DNA of 35,962 bases from positions 1,220-37,181 of the forward strand of contig DCHF01000012.1 in NCBI GenBank assembly GCA_002315555.1, in the 5' to 3' direction. Made by a program: the position numbers and the translations under genes. Under the pieces are notes generated by a model, which had not been told where the DNA came from, ran no database searches, and saw only the letters and a list, made by a program, of their open reading frames with translations. Below are positions 24,028 through 32,247 of this stretch, in pieces. This stretch comes from Lachnospiraceae bacterium UBA1759 (lineage in GTDB: Bacteria; Bacillota; Clostridia; Lachnospirales; Lachnospiraceae). Within the stretch, counting starts at the first letter, position 1. Every line of letters begins with the position of its first letter.

Positions 24028-26012
24028 AGTGTCACCTCTTCTCCGGTCGGGACCGGTACTTCTTTTCCGTTAAACTTCAGGACACCGCCGGAAACCGTTG
24101 CGGAAACCGTCACATGTCCGTCCTTATAGTTCACATTCACGAGGCCCTTTCCCATCGGAACGACCGCGTTAAAGCGGGCATATCTTCCCGGAACCGGAAC
24201 GATCTCAAAGGTCTCCGAACCGAGAGAAGTCTCGTGTACGCCCGCACAGAAACGGCCCAGAAGGTAGATCGGGCCCGCGCCCCATGCGTGGCACAGGGAA
24301 CAGCCGAATTTGTCACCGTACATCGCGTAATGCTCAAGTCCGCTCTTCTTCGGATCAAACTCTTCCCACGCGCTTGTGGCGCCGTTTTCGACCATACCGC
24401 CCCAGTAGCTGTCGATGTAGTCCTGAATGACCTCCATCCGTCCCATTTTGGCAAAGGCCATAAGCTCGAACAGCTTGAAGTAGGGGGTCGTGATGGCATC
24501 GACCGCGTCGTTTAACAGTACCTTCTGCGTGATGGCCTCCATCGTTTCCTGCGGAACGAAATCATACAGGATCGCAAAAATATTGGCATGGCGCGTCAGA
24601 TGCTCGCGGCCGGAAGCATAGGTGTCGATGAAGCCGCTCTTCTCATCGCGCCAGAAATCCTTCATGATGCGCGCCTTCAGGGCCGTTCTCAAGCCGGCGT
24701 AGTCGCGATCCTCCGCTTCGTAGCCGTTCGCGCGAAGAGCTGCGGAAAGGCGTTCCATCGCACCGTAGACCTCGTGGAGCAGGATCTGCTCCGCAGCAAG
24801 CGGGCCGTCCTTGTCGATGTCCGCCCAGTCAATGAAGATCCAGTCGCCGTCGCGCTGTACCACATAGCCGGTCTCCGGGTCCAGCCGGGAAACGATGAAC
24901 TCGTAAAGCGCGGTCAGGTTCTCCCAGATGTCCGCGATGAACTTGATATCACCGGATGCAAAGTAGTAATCCCAGGCGCCGAGGAACATGTACGCCGAAT
25001 AGTCGTTGATCGTGTTGATGTGCTGGATATAGGGCAGCTTTCCGAGGAGCGCACGGATGGTGCGCTTCGTAATGGCTGCGTCGTTAAAGAGGTATCGGTT
25101 GACCATGTAGGACTGGTAGGCATCCCCGGCCCAGACCCAGCGGTCGCGCTTGATACCGTCCAGGAAGAACTCGCGGGAATTCAGATGGAAGGCCCGTTTG
25201 CAAATGTCCAGAATGGGCGGAAGCTTATCATCATCGCATTCAAAGGACGCGATGTCTTCCAACGGAAGGTACTGAAGCTCTGCCCGGATCTCCGGGGTAT
25301 CCCCGCCCTCTTCGGTGCGGATATAGATATAACGGAAGGCACGTTCCTTCAGTCTCCGAACACCGCTAAAAGGCTCCAGATGCTGGCGGAGATAGGCGTA
25401 TTCCATGTCAAGCGCCTCTGCCTCGGATTCACCGTAATAGACCGAGATCCTCCCCATAGAGGCGGATGCGGTCATGGTCACCGGGCCAAAGGATTCGGTT
25501 CCGAAATCATACAGGGTGCCGCCGTTCACCGTTTTAACGGAGACCGGTTCCAGGGCTTTGTACGCAAACGGGAAAACGGAAAGGTCCGCATCCGGAGTAT
25601 CAAATCCTTCCGCGGTTCCGACCGGCTTTTTGTGTCCGCCGGCAAAATGGCCGATCCAGGTCTCATCCGTTTGGATCTCGTCCGAATCGATGTAAATTGC
25701 CGGGAAAGCTTCCAGGTTGGTAACACCGACCGTCACATCATAGGTTCCCACAGGGAACGTGTAGGGTACGTTCAGCCGGCAGGATGTCGACTTGACATCA
25801 TTCAGCCGGACATAACCGGTTCCCTTCGCGTGGACCACCGCCGTGGTCGGTTTCGTGACCGTGACCGTTTTGGAAAACGATGCAAATGCCTCCGGACGGC
25901 CCACATACCACATCGGCGGGTAACCGTAATCAAACTCTTCCCGGCGGGAATGCAGCAGCATGCTGTGATAGATTTCATAATCTCCGGAGTACCAGATCCA
26001 TTTAGCGCTCAT
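24024..26012 (-). CDS. GH78-like alpha-L-rhamnosidase
   Basis: 662 residues, shorter than most GH78 (about 900) and without the usual extra carbohydrate-binding domains. An N-terminal beta domain (about 1-270) is followed by an (alpha/alpha)6 barrel with LDGIKRDRWVWAGDAYQSY, the segment that holds catalytic acidic residues in GH78, DWIFIDWADIDKDG, and SLCHAWGAGPIYLLGRF near the end of the barrel. A small C-terminal beta domain closes it. There is no signal peptide, so it acts on sugars taken into the cell. It is the first gene of the operon, behind a promoter at 26101-26129 and an operator palindrome at 26079-26094. Its exact sugar specificity cannot be set from sequence. Confidence 0.85.
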   Translation of the reverse strand: MSAKWIWYSGDYEIYHSMLLHSRREEFDYGYPPMWYVGRPEAFASFSKTVTVTKPTTAVVHAKGTGYVRLNDVKSTSCRLNVPYTFPVGTYDVTVGVTNLEAFPAIYIDSDEIQTDETWIGHFAGGHKKPVGTAEGFDTPDADLSVFPFAYKALEPVSVKTVNGGTLYDFGTESFGPVTMTASASMGRISVYYGESEAEALDMEYAYLRQHLEPFSGVRRLKERAFRYIYIRTEEGGDTPEIRAELQYLPLEDIASFECDDDKLPPILDICKRAFHLNSREFFLDGIKRDRWVWAGDAYQSYMVNRYLFNDAAITKRTIRALLGKLPYIQHINTINDYSAYMFLGAWDYYFASGDIKFIADIWENLTALYEFIVSRLDPETGYVVQRDGDWIFIDWADIDKDGPLAAEQILLHEVYGAMERLSAALRANGYEAEDRDYAGLRTALKARIMKDFWRDEKSGFIDTYASGREHLTRHANIFAILYDFVPQETMEAITQKVLLNDAVDAITTPYFKLFELMAFAKMGRMEVIQDYIDSYWGGMVENGATSAWEEFDPKKSGLEHYAMYGDKFGCSLCHAWGAGPIYLLGRFCAGVHETSLGSETFEIVPVPGRYARFNAVVPMGKGLVNVNYKDGHVTVSATVSGGVLKFNGKEVPVPTGEEVTL

Positions 26013-26078
26013 GTCATACCTCTTTTCTTATGTCATTCAGACCGGGTCGGCAGATCCCGGTCCCCGAAAGCTCTTTAA

Positions 26079-26094
26079 AAGTGCTTTAGCACTT
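26079..26094. promoter_or_regulatory. Perfect palindrome at the rhamnosidase operon start
   Basis: AAGTGCTTTAGCACTT has two perfect 7-bp arms with a 2-bp centre. It begins seven bp downstream of the -10, over the expected transcription start, a classic repressor position. It is not a CIRCE element (TTAGCACTC-N9-GAGTGCTAA) and does not match LacI or Fur consensus. No regulator gene lies beside it. Confidence 0.65.
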
Positions 26095-26100
26095 CATTTT

Positions 26101-26129
26101 ATCATAGCACGTTTTAGCGTTCATCACAA
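26101..26129 (-). promoter_or_regulatory. Promoter of the rhamnosidase-M20-transglutaminase operon
   Basis: On the minus strand TTGTGA (26124-26129), 17 nt and TATGAT (26101-26106) with an extended -10 TG. The operator palindrome lies just downstream. Confidence 0.75.
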
Positions 26130-26171
26130 CCGGAATTCGCGGATCGATGCGGTCCGTTGGCCGGAAAGCCC

Positions 26172-26206
26172 AAAAAAGACCGGGCCCCGAAGGATCCGGT
26201 CTTTTT
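26172..26206. terminator. Terminator of the symporter gene
   Basis: The stem AAAAGACCGG / CCGGTCTTTT with a 12-nt loop has T-runs on both strands. It ends the symporter transcript, whose stop is at 26229, and isolates it from the rhamnosidase promoter. Confidence 0.85.
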
Positions 26207-26228
26207 ATTACACTTTGTCGATCAACGA

Positions 26229-27560
26229 TTATTTGTTAAAAGCTTCCTCGTCCAGAAGGCCTTCGGACTTTGCAACAACAACGCTCGTGGTAGCATCACC
26301 GACAACGTTCAGTGCGGTAACAAGCATTTCGATCGGACGGTTGATGGCCAGGATCAGGCTGTAAGCAAGAAGTGCTGCGTCTGAGGTGAAGCCGACACCG
26401 GAAAGGATCGTGAACAGAACGATTGCGCCGGAGCCCGGAGCTGCCGGAGTACCGACGGAAGCAACCAGTGCCAGAAGCGCGATCATGATCAGCTGCGGGA
26501 AGGATACATCAAAGCCTGCAACACCTGCAACAAACAGTGTTGCAACGACCTGCATGATCGCGGTACCGTCCATGTTGATGGTCATACCGAGCGGCAGGAC
26601 AAAGGAGGTGATTTCTTCATCGACACCCATATCCTCGCGGCAGGTCTTGGTGTTCAGAGACAGCGTTGCTGCGGATGAGGAAGTGGAGAAGCCGAAGATC
26701 GCGACCTTGGCGACCTTCTTGATGAAGGTGATCGGGTTCTGCTTTGCGCCGATGGCAACGATGGCCGGGTACGCAATCAGAAGATATACTAACAGGAGAA
26801 CTACGGTAACGATCATGTACGCTACTGCCGGCTTCAGGTAAGAGATGCCGTAAGAAGCCATCGTACGAACCAGCAGGCAGAAAATCGCGACCGGACCGAA
26901 CTTGGTAACAACGTAGTTTAAGAAGGTCACAACGATGTCGTTGATCTGGGAAAGAACCTTCTTGAACTCTTCGACCTTGGAAACGCCGATGGTGTTCATT
27001 GCGAGGCCGGTTGCAACTGCAAGAAATACAACTGCCAGAACGGAACCGTTGGTCTGGAAGGTAGCGAAGATGTTGGACGGGATGATGTTCAGGATCACAT
27101 TCAGCGGATTGGAACCGGTGGAGCCGGAGGATGCCTCAAGACCTTCGATGACGGTATTGAATGCGCCGGTGTTATAAACGATGATACCGACGATTGCTGC
27201 AAGAGCAAGGCCCATGACCGTCGTTAAAAGGAACAGGCCGATGGTCTTAAAGGAGATTCTGCGGAGCTTTGAAGCATCGGCAATGCGGATGATCGCAAGC
27301 ACCAGAGACGTGTAGATCATCGGAACGATGATGAGTGACAGTGCACGGATGAAAAGCTGACCGATAATGTAGAAAATACCGAGTGCGCTTGCATTGGCAG
27401 TGATATCAGCAAAAAGGATATTGTTGATGGTCTTCCAGGTCTCCGCTTTGTCTGCAGCATTCAGACCTTCGCGTACTGCCATAAAGATACCGCCGCAGAT
27501 CAGTGCACATACGAGTGCAATCGCCATACGGCCGGCGAGTGTGATCTTCTTCTTGTTCAT
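26229..27560 (-). CDS. Dicarboxylate/amino acid:cation symporter (DAACS family)
   Basis: 443 residues with eight membrane helices and two re-entrant loops expected. Family motifs are present: the serine-rich loop FSTSSSAATLSLN, PLGMTINMDGTAIMQ (the NMDGT unwound helix that binds Na+ and substrate) and VGTPAAPGSGAIV in the second hairpin. The family includes glutamate/aspartate (GltP), serine/threonine (SstT) and C4-dicarboxylate (DctA) carriers; sequence alone does not choose. It is a single-gene unit with its own promoter (27616-27644), GGAGG ribosome site and terminator (26172-26206). Confidence 0.93.
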   Translation of the reverse strand: MNKKKITLAGRMAIALVCALICGGIFMAVREGLNAADKAETWKTINNILFADITANASALGIFYIIGQLFIRALSLIIVPMIYTSLVLAIIRIADASKLRRISFKTIGLFLLTTVMGLALAAIVGIIVYNTGAFNTVIEGLEASSGSTGSNPLNVILNIIPSNIFATFQTNGSVLAVVFLAVATGLAMNTIGVSKVEEFKKVLSQINDIVVTFLNYVVTKFGPVAIFCLLVRTMASYGISYLKPAVAYMIVTVVLLLVYLLIAYPAIVAIGAKQNPITFIKKVAKVAIFGFSTSSSAATLSLNTKTCREDMGVDEEITSFVLPLGMTINMDGTAIMQVVATLFVAGVAGFDVSFPQLIMIALLALVASVGTPAAPGSGAIVLFTILSGVGFTSDAALLAYSLILAINRPIEMLVTALNVVGDATTSVVVAKSEGLLDEEAFNK

Positions 27561-27615
27561 TTAGAGTCCTCCCTGTTATTTAATTGTGAATGTACCTCTC
27601 GGCACACTGCGAAAT

Positions 27616-27644
27616 ATTTTACAGGAAGGTACTCTAAATTGCAA
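27616..27644 (-). promoter_or_regulatory. Promoter of the symporter gene
   Basis: On the minus strand TTGCAA (27639-27644), 17 nt and TAAAAT (27616-27621). A loose inverted repeat, GTACCT (27592-27597) and AGGTAC (27627-27632), flanks the -10 and start region and might bind a regulator, but the arms are short and far apart. Confidence 0.7.
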
Positions 27645-27699
27645 GCGTTTTTATACCCGCTTTGAGATATTTTTATCAGGATGGCCGGATGCTTCTCTT

Positions 27700-29718
27700 T
27701 CACCGCTCCGTTGTCTTTCCGTTGTAGGTGAACGGCACGGACACACTGAGCCAGGTGCTGCCGGAAGCGGCGATCTGGCGGACGTCGATGACATCGCCCG
27801 GGCTCAGCTTCTTCTTGTTGACCAAAAGCTCTCCGGGCCCGTTAAACAGCGTTTCGCACTCTTCACCGTTTATGAAGACCACGGAATACTCCGTGAAATT
27901 CTCGCCGATGATACGCACATGATTGTATACATTATCCGCATTCGTGATCCGGATCTCCTTGTGGCCCATCTTCATATCCGTCGGTTCATAGGGACATGCC
28001 CCTTCATAGGCCTCCCGGTCCCCATAAAGAAGATCGTATTCCAGAAGCTTCAGCATCTCATGATACTCTTCTTCTGTTTCGATGTCTCCGTCCAAATAGG
28101 CCAGATGAAGCTTGTAGATCAGACCTCCGGAAAGTCCCGCGCGATCCAGGACCTCTGCGGAAAGCCGGTACGCCGGAATGTCCTTCGTCATCTTCTTAAG
28201 CCCCATGTTGTTCCAGATCACATACTGTGTCGTACAGAGATCCCCGTTGTCGATGTTCTCTTCCGAAATGTCAAAGGTGGGCAGGTGGTCGCCGTATAAG
28301 ACCAGGATCACGTCCTCCCGCTCGTAGTTCAGTTTCTGGATCAACTGCCGGATGAACTCGTCCATTTCATGGATCTGATTCACGTAATAACGGAATGCCT
28401 CCGGGTCACCGGTCACGTTGTCCGGGTCGTACACCTCGATCGGAAGGTCAATTCCCTCCGATTCCGTCGGGTAATCCCCGTGCCCCTCCACGGAGATCGC
28501 GTAAATAAAGTCCGGTTCCGGGGTGGTATTCATGATCTCCCGGATCTCGCCGATCAGGCACTCATCCTTGGCCCAGCCGGTATATGTAAGCTCATAATCG
28601 TTCATATATTCCAGCGATGTGAACGTATCAAAGCCGAGCTGTGGGAAGACCTTGTTGCGGGCGTAAAAATCGCCCTCGTTGTTGTGGATCGCCGAGGCCA
28701 CGTAGCCCTGATCCTTGAGATAATAGGCCGCCGACTCGCAAACAGTGCTTAAAAGGACCGTTTTGTACGGGTATTCGCCCGGGCCGAAGTCTGCGAGGTC
28801 CATACCCGTGATGATCTCGAACTCCGTATTAGCCGTGCCGGCACCAAAGGATGGTACATTCAGATAACCGCTCGAATAGTTTTCCATCAGCGCGTGGATC
28901 ATCGGGATCGGGTCCTCCGAATAAGTCACCCCCTTGAGTCTTGTGGGGTCAAACAAGGATTCCAGCTGAATGAAGATCACATTCGGCTTGTCCGGTGTGC
29001 CGGTCTCCTCTTCCTCGATGATATCGACCACCTCATCCATGGTATCCGGCGAATAATCCTCCGGCTTGGATACGCCCATCGCAACTATGGAGCTTCCGTA
29101 ACAGTAGCTGAAGCCGTAATCACGATACGCATGGCCGATGTTGCCGAAGCTCGTTGCAAGGATCCCGGTCCGGATGCCGAGGAAGGTCAGAAGGATGAAA
29201 ACAAGCGCGGTGGACGCAAGGCACACGGAGCTCTTCAGATACGGGACCTTCCCGTTGATCTTGGGCAAACGGATCAGCGCAAGTACGATCAGAAACAGCG
29301 CGCCGGCCAACGAGGCGAAGATCAGAACGATACCGAACGTTGTGAAATACTTGGGCAGAACGCGGATGGCCTCAATGACATTGCCGAAATCCTGGAACGT
29401 CAACGGAGTCTTTCGTACAAACAAAAGCACGCAGTCGATGACCCCGAACAGCGTCCACAACGTGGCGGTAAAACAGGTCGCAAACGCACGCCGCTTGAAA
29501 AAACTGCCCAAAAAAACGACCGCAAATACGATCAGCAGATTGTAGATAAAAAGATGCGGGCGTGTGACAAGAAAGATCAATCCGCCGAATACCTGATGAC
29601 GACTCAGCGATTCAATGAGAAGATTCAGACCGAATGCCAGAATCAGGTAACGCATTCTGTAATCCCTCAGGATCCCCTTATTCATTAACGCTTTCAGTTT
29701 TTCTTTCAAAACACTCAT
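27700..29718 (-). CDS. LtaS-type phosphoglycerol transferase / sulfatase-fold membrane enzyme
   Basis: 672 residues. The N-terminal 190 residues hold about five membrane helices; an extracellular alkaline-phosphatase-like domain follows with PNVIFIQLESLFD (metal Glu253), the nucleophile Thr295 in FGAGTANTEFE, and VLYGDHLPTF with metal Asp and His. This is the lipoteichoic-acid synthase family, which moves glycerol-phosphate from phosphatidylglycerol to an acceptor polymer. About 100 extra C-terminal residues after the catalytic domain (from about 575) end in a beta-rich segment and are not in standard LtaS. The start at 29718 has a poorly placed site (AAGGA, about 18 nt); the ATG at 29658 has GAGGGA seven nt upstream and is a real alternative. 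It follows the dus gene by 24 nt. Confidence 0.88.
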   Translation of the reverse strand: MSVLKEKLKALMNKGILRDYRMRYLILAFGLNLLIESLSRHQVFGGLIFLVTRPHLFIYNLLIVFAVVFLGSFFKRRAFATCFTATLWTLFGVIDCVLLFVRKTPLTFQDFGNVIEAIRVLPKYFTTFGIVLIFASLAGALFLIVLALIRLPKINGKVPYLKSSVCLASTALVFILLTFLGIRTGILATSFGNIGHAYRDYGFSYCYGSSIVAMGVSKPEDYSPDTMDEVVDIIEEEETGTPDKPNVIFIQLESLFDPTRLKGVTYSEDPIPMIHALMENYSSGYLNVPSFGAGTANTEFEIITGMDLADFGPGEYPYKTVLLSTVCESAAYYLKDQGYVASAIHNNEGDFYARNKVFPQLGFDTFTSLEYMNDYELTYTGWAKDECLIGEIREIMNTTPEPDFIYAISVEGHGDYPTESEGIDLPIEVYDPDNVTGDPEAFRYYVNQIHEMDEFIRQLIQKLNYEREDVILVLYGDHLPTFDISEENIDNGDLCTTQYVIWNNMGLKKMTKDIPAYRLSAEVLDRAGLSGGLIYKLHLAYLDGDIETEEEYHEMLKLLEYDLLYGDREAYEGACPYEPTDMKMGHKEIRITNADNVYNHVRIIGENFTEYSVVFINGEECETLFNGPGELLVNKKKLSPGDVIDVRQIAASGSTWLSVSVPFTYNGKTTER

Positions 29719-29742
29719 GAAAAATAAAAAACCGGTCCTTAT

Positions 29743-30732
29743 TTAATATTTATACCCGTAAGCGCCGCTTTCGTTCAGCACCGACAAAAAGTCGCTGCCC
29801 CTTTGACATTTACGGATTTTTTTCAGGAGCTTATCACCCTTTTCATAGCTTTCGGACAGGTAGAAATAAAGCTCCTTCATTTTGAACAGCACGTCCTTTT
29901 CTCCGGAGAGTTCCCCGGAATAGGCCGCGTAAAGGTCTCTGACAAAGGCCTTCAGTTGTTTTTCCCGGTTAACTGCTTTGCCGTTTTCCGGTGCGTTCTC
30001 ACAGCAGAGTTCGCCGCTGTTCTTCCGATTGTCCCCTCCGCCTTCACGGATCCGGTCAAAAAGCCCCGGATCCCGGAGAATGCCGCGGCCGCACATAAGT
30101 GCCTCTACCGGAAACTGTGCGAGGGTCGCCTTCGCCTCCGGTGCACTGTACACATCGCCGTTGTAGCAGAGCGCGTGGCGACTCTTTTCATACGCAACGG
30201 AAAAGGCCTCCTTATTTACCGGACGCGCGTAATAATCCTCACGGCACCGGGGATGCACGATGAGCTCCGTCAGCGGATAATCGTTATAAAGCTCCACAAG
30301 GCGCTCAAATCCTTCGTGATCCTCATAACCGGTCCGTGTTTTCACGGAGATCCGGACGTCGCTCTTTGAAAAGACCTCGTCCAGAAACACGCGAAGCTCG
30401 TCCGGGACACGAAGAAATCCGGCGCCGCGGTTTTTCGGTGCGACCGTCGGTGACGGACAGCCGAGGTTTAGATCGACCTCCTCGTATCCGTATCCTTCCT
30501 TCAGCTTGTGGGCGATCTCCAGGAATTCATCGGCATGATTGGTCAGGATCTGTGGAACGAGTTCCAGATTCCGGTTATTTTCGGGGAGGACATCGGCGCG
30601 CTCACGGGCGGTAAAGTCCCGATGCGAAATGAACGGGGTGAAATAACGGTCCGCCCCACCGTAATGCCGATGGTAGACGGTCCTGAAAACGTGGCCGGTG
30701 ATTCCCTCCATCGGGGCAAGGTAAAGTTTCAT
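29743..30732 (-). CDS. tRNA-dihydrouridine synthase
   Basis: 329 residues. The FMN-binding TIM barrel starts YLAPMEGITGHVFR and carries VDLNLGCPSPTVAPKNRGAGFL (catalytic region with Lys), ISVKTRTGYEDHEGF, LIVHPRC and ALMCGRGILRDPGLF. It reduces uridines in tRNA D-loops. The canonical catalytic Cys in the loop after NLGCPSP is replaced here by a Gly-rich GAGFL, as in many Clostridial paralogues; a Cys-containing C-terminal insert (SGELCCENAPENG) lies in the helical domain. AGGAGC precedes the ATG. It stands between the chromate-transporter pair and the LtaS gene, with gaps of 75 and 24 nt, so it is probably in that transcript. Confidence 0.9.
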   Translation of the reverse strand: MKLYLAPMEGITGHVFRTVYHRHYGGADRYFTPFISHRDFTARERADVLPENNRNLELVPQILTNHADEFLEIAHKLKEGYGYEEVDLNLGCPSPTVAPKNRGAGFLRVPDELRVFLDEVFSKSDVRISVKTRTGYEDHEGFERLVELYNDYPLTELIVHPRCREDYYARPVNKEAFSVAYEKSRHALCYNGDVYSAPEAKATLAQFPVEALMCGRGILRDPGLFDRIREGGGDNRKNSGELCCENAPENGKAVNREKQLKAFVRDLYAAYSGELSGEKDVLFKMKELYFYLSESYEKGDKLLKKIRKCQRGSDFLSVLNESGAYGYKY

Positions 30733-30807
30733 GCTGCTCCTAACTTTATTTGCAAGTACTTCTGCCGCTTCTATGCGGTTTCTGTTTACCGTTCCCCGGC
30801 ACGTGCC

Positions 30808-31341
30808 TCATCTTGTGATCAGGATACCCATGGCTGCCGACACAAGGATCGTTAACGGAATGTTCAGTTTCGCGACCATAAGAAGCACCAATGCTATGAC
30901 ACCGATGATGACGGTCGGGAAATACACCGAGCCGGAGATGAAGTAATTCTCCCGGCTGAGAGTGAGGATCGTTGCGATGATCATTCCGAGTGCCGCCGGG
31001 CGGACGCCATACATTGCCCGGGAAAGCGTCTTGCTCTTTTGGAACTTTTGCAGGAATATGACCGCAAGAAATGCCACGGTAAGCGAAGGCGTCATAACGC
31101 CGAGATTCGCAAACAGTGAGCCCCGGATGCCGGCGATGCGCATTCCCACAAAGGACGCGCAGTTTAGTGATAACGGTCCCGGGGTCATTTCGGCGATTGC
31201 AACGATGTCGCCCACTTCCGCTTCTGTCATCCAGCCGTGGGACAGCATCTCCTGCTGGAGAAGCGGGACCATCGACATACCGCCAAAACTGACAAAGCTG
31301 ATCTTCACGTATGTCCAGTAAAGTTCAAGAAGTTCAAGCAT
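30808..31341 (-). CDS. chrA: Chromate transporter half (ChrA family, second subunit)
   Basis: 177 residues, one CHR domain of about five to six helices. The family signature is visible: VKISFVSFGGMSMVPLLQQE, EMTPGPLSLNCASFVG and RAMYGVRPAALGMI. In Firmicutes ChrA often occurs as two half-size proteins that insert in opposite orientation and work together. The start overlaps the first half by eight nt. Chromate efflux is the named activity; sulfate-like anions may be the everyday substrate. Confidence 0.9.
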   Translation of the reverse strand: MLELLELYWTYVKISFVSFGGMSMVPLLQQEMLSHGWMTEAEVGDIVAIAEMTPGPLSLNCASFVGMRIAGIRGSLFANLGVMTPSLTVAFLAVIFLQKFQKSKTLSRAMYGVRPAALGMIIATILTLSRENYFISGSVYFPTVIIGVIALVLLMVAKLNIPLTILVSAAMGILITR

Positions 31342-31909
31342 GGCGGCCTCCCTTCTCGCGAAGCATCGACACTGTAAGGCCGATAGCCGCTCCGGCGAGC
31401 ACGATCAGAATCGCACTGATATCAGTAAACAAAAGGACCGGGACTGCCGCGATCATGATCACATACGTCAGCCAATCCTTGAGCGCTGCGGGATACAGCT
31501 TCAGGGTTGCGGAGAAGATGATCGGCACCACGGCCGCACGAACGCCCCTTAGTGCACGCGCCACATAGATATTGTCGCGGAAGGACGTGTACAGATACGT
31601 GATCACGGTCAGGATCACGACCGGAGGAATCGACATGCCGAGGATCGACATCAATGCCCCGGGGACGCCCGCCACATGGTAGCCGAACATCAACGTTACG
31701 TTACCGACCATGACACCCGGCAGCGACTTGCCCACACTGGTGAGATCCAGGAGTTCTTCCGCCGTGATGTAATGCTTTTTATCCACATAATCGCGCTGGA
31801 TCTGGGCAATGATCGACCATCCACCGCCAAAGGTATACCACCCTATTTTGAAAAAGTAAAGAAAGAGTTCAAGCGAAAGCTGACCTTTTGTCTTTTCACT
31901 GCTGTTCAT
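31334..31909 (-). CDS. chrA: Chromate transporter half (ChrA family, first subunit)
   Basis: 191 residues, one CHR domain with FFKIGWYTFGGGWSIIAQIQ, SVGKSLPGVMVGNVTLMFGYH and ALRGVRAAVVPIIF. It pairs with the next gene. The ATG at 31909 is preferred because the longer frame to 31987 begins upstream of the TATAAT at 31967-31972. The ribosome site in front of 31909 is weak, so the start is uncertain by a few residues. Confidence 0.88.
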   Translation of the reverse strand: MNSSEKTKGQLSLELFLYFFKIGWYTFGGGWSIIAQIQRDYVDKKHYITAEELLDLTSVGKSLPGVMVGNVTLMFGYHVAGVPGALMSILGMSIPPVVILTVITYLYTSFRDNIYVARALRGVRAAVVPIIFSATLKLYPAALKDWLTYVIMIAAVPVLLFTDISAILIVLAGAAIGLTVSMLREKGGRHA

Positions 31910-31961
31910 AGATTCTGCCCCGTATCTCCGGATTTCTGCGGGAGTTCTCTCACCCCCTTCG

Positions 31962-31976
31962 CGGCTATTATAGCCG
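31962..31976 (-). promoter_or_regulatory. Palindromic -10 region of the chromate-transporter unit
   Basis: CGGCTATTATAGCCG is a perfect 15-bp palindrome with a single centre base. It contains TATAAT on the minus strand (31967-31972). The matching -35 (TTTTCT at 31990-31995) is poor and lies in the T-run of the rubredoxin terminator, so either an activator helps or the element is mainly an operator. Confidence 0.45.
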
Positions 31977-31985
31977 AAGCATCGC

Positions 31986-32017
31986 AAAAAGAAAAGAGGA
32001 GACGTTTCACCGTCTCC
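31986..32017 (-). terminator. Terminator after rubredoxin
   Basis: The minus strand reads GGAGACG, a 6-nt loop, CGTCTCC, then TCTTTTCTTTTT. It ends the perR-rubrerythrin-rubredoxin transcript. Confidence 0.85.
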
Positions 32018-32039
32018 CCTGTCCTTTTCAGGATATCCG

Positions 32040-32174
32040 TTACTCCTGAGAGAACTGGTCTTTTCCTACGCCGCAAAGCGGGCAGACCCAATCTTCTTCA
32101 AGTGCTTCGAATTCAACACCGTCATTCTCTTCCGGATCATATACGTATCCGCATACATCACATACATACTTCAT
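32040..32174 (-). CDS. Rubredoxin (44 residues)
   Basis: A short gene easily missed by length cut-offs. It begins MKYVCDVCGYVYDPEE and has Cys5, Cys8, Cys31 and Cys34 (CX2C ... CPLCG), the four ligands of a rubredoxin iron. GGAGGT lies eight nt before the ATG. It carries one electron, most likely to the rubrerythrin just upstream, in peroxide reduction by anaerobes. It is somewhat shorter than the standard 52-54 residues, with a reduced loop between the two CX2C knuckles. The gene is followed by the terminator at 31986-32017. Confidence 0.93.
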   Translation of the reverse strand: MKYVCDVCGYVYDPEENDGVEFEALEEDWVCPLCGVGKDQFSQE

Positions 32175-32247
32175 GTGTGGTACCTCCATGTTTTTTAGTA
32201 TAGAAGCAGGGACGATCGCCCTGCGGGGTGTTTACCTTCGCCTAAGC

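Noticed and set aside
24588..26078. 496-codon open frame on the plus strand
   Set aside because: It lies entirely opposite the GH78-like gene, has no ribosome site or recognisable domain, and is a by-product of GC-rich third positions. The same holds for long plus-strand frames at 7611-8717, 6527-7438, 12423-13406 and 13935-14840.
26079..26094. CIRCE heat-shock operator
   Set aside because: CIRCE has 9-bp arms TTAGCACTC/GAGTGCTAA with a 9-bp centre; this palindrome has a 2-bp centre and the arms in the other order.
27592..27632. Operator made of GTACCT and AGGTAC around the symporter promoter
   Set aside because: Only six matching bases per arm with about 29 nt between; could be chance.
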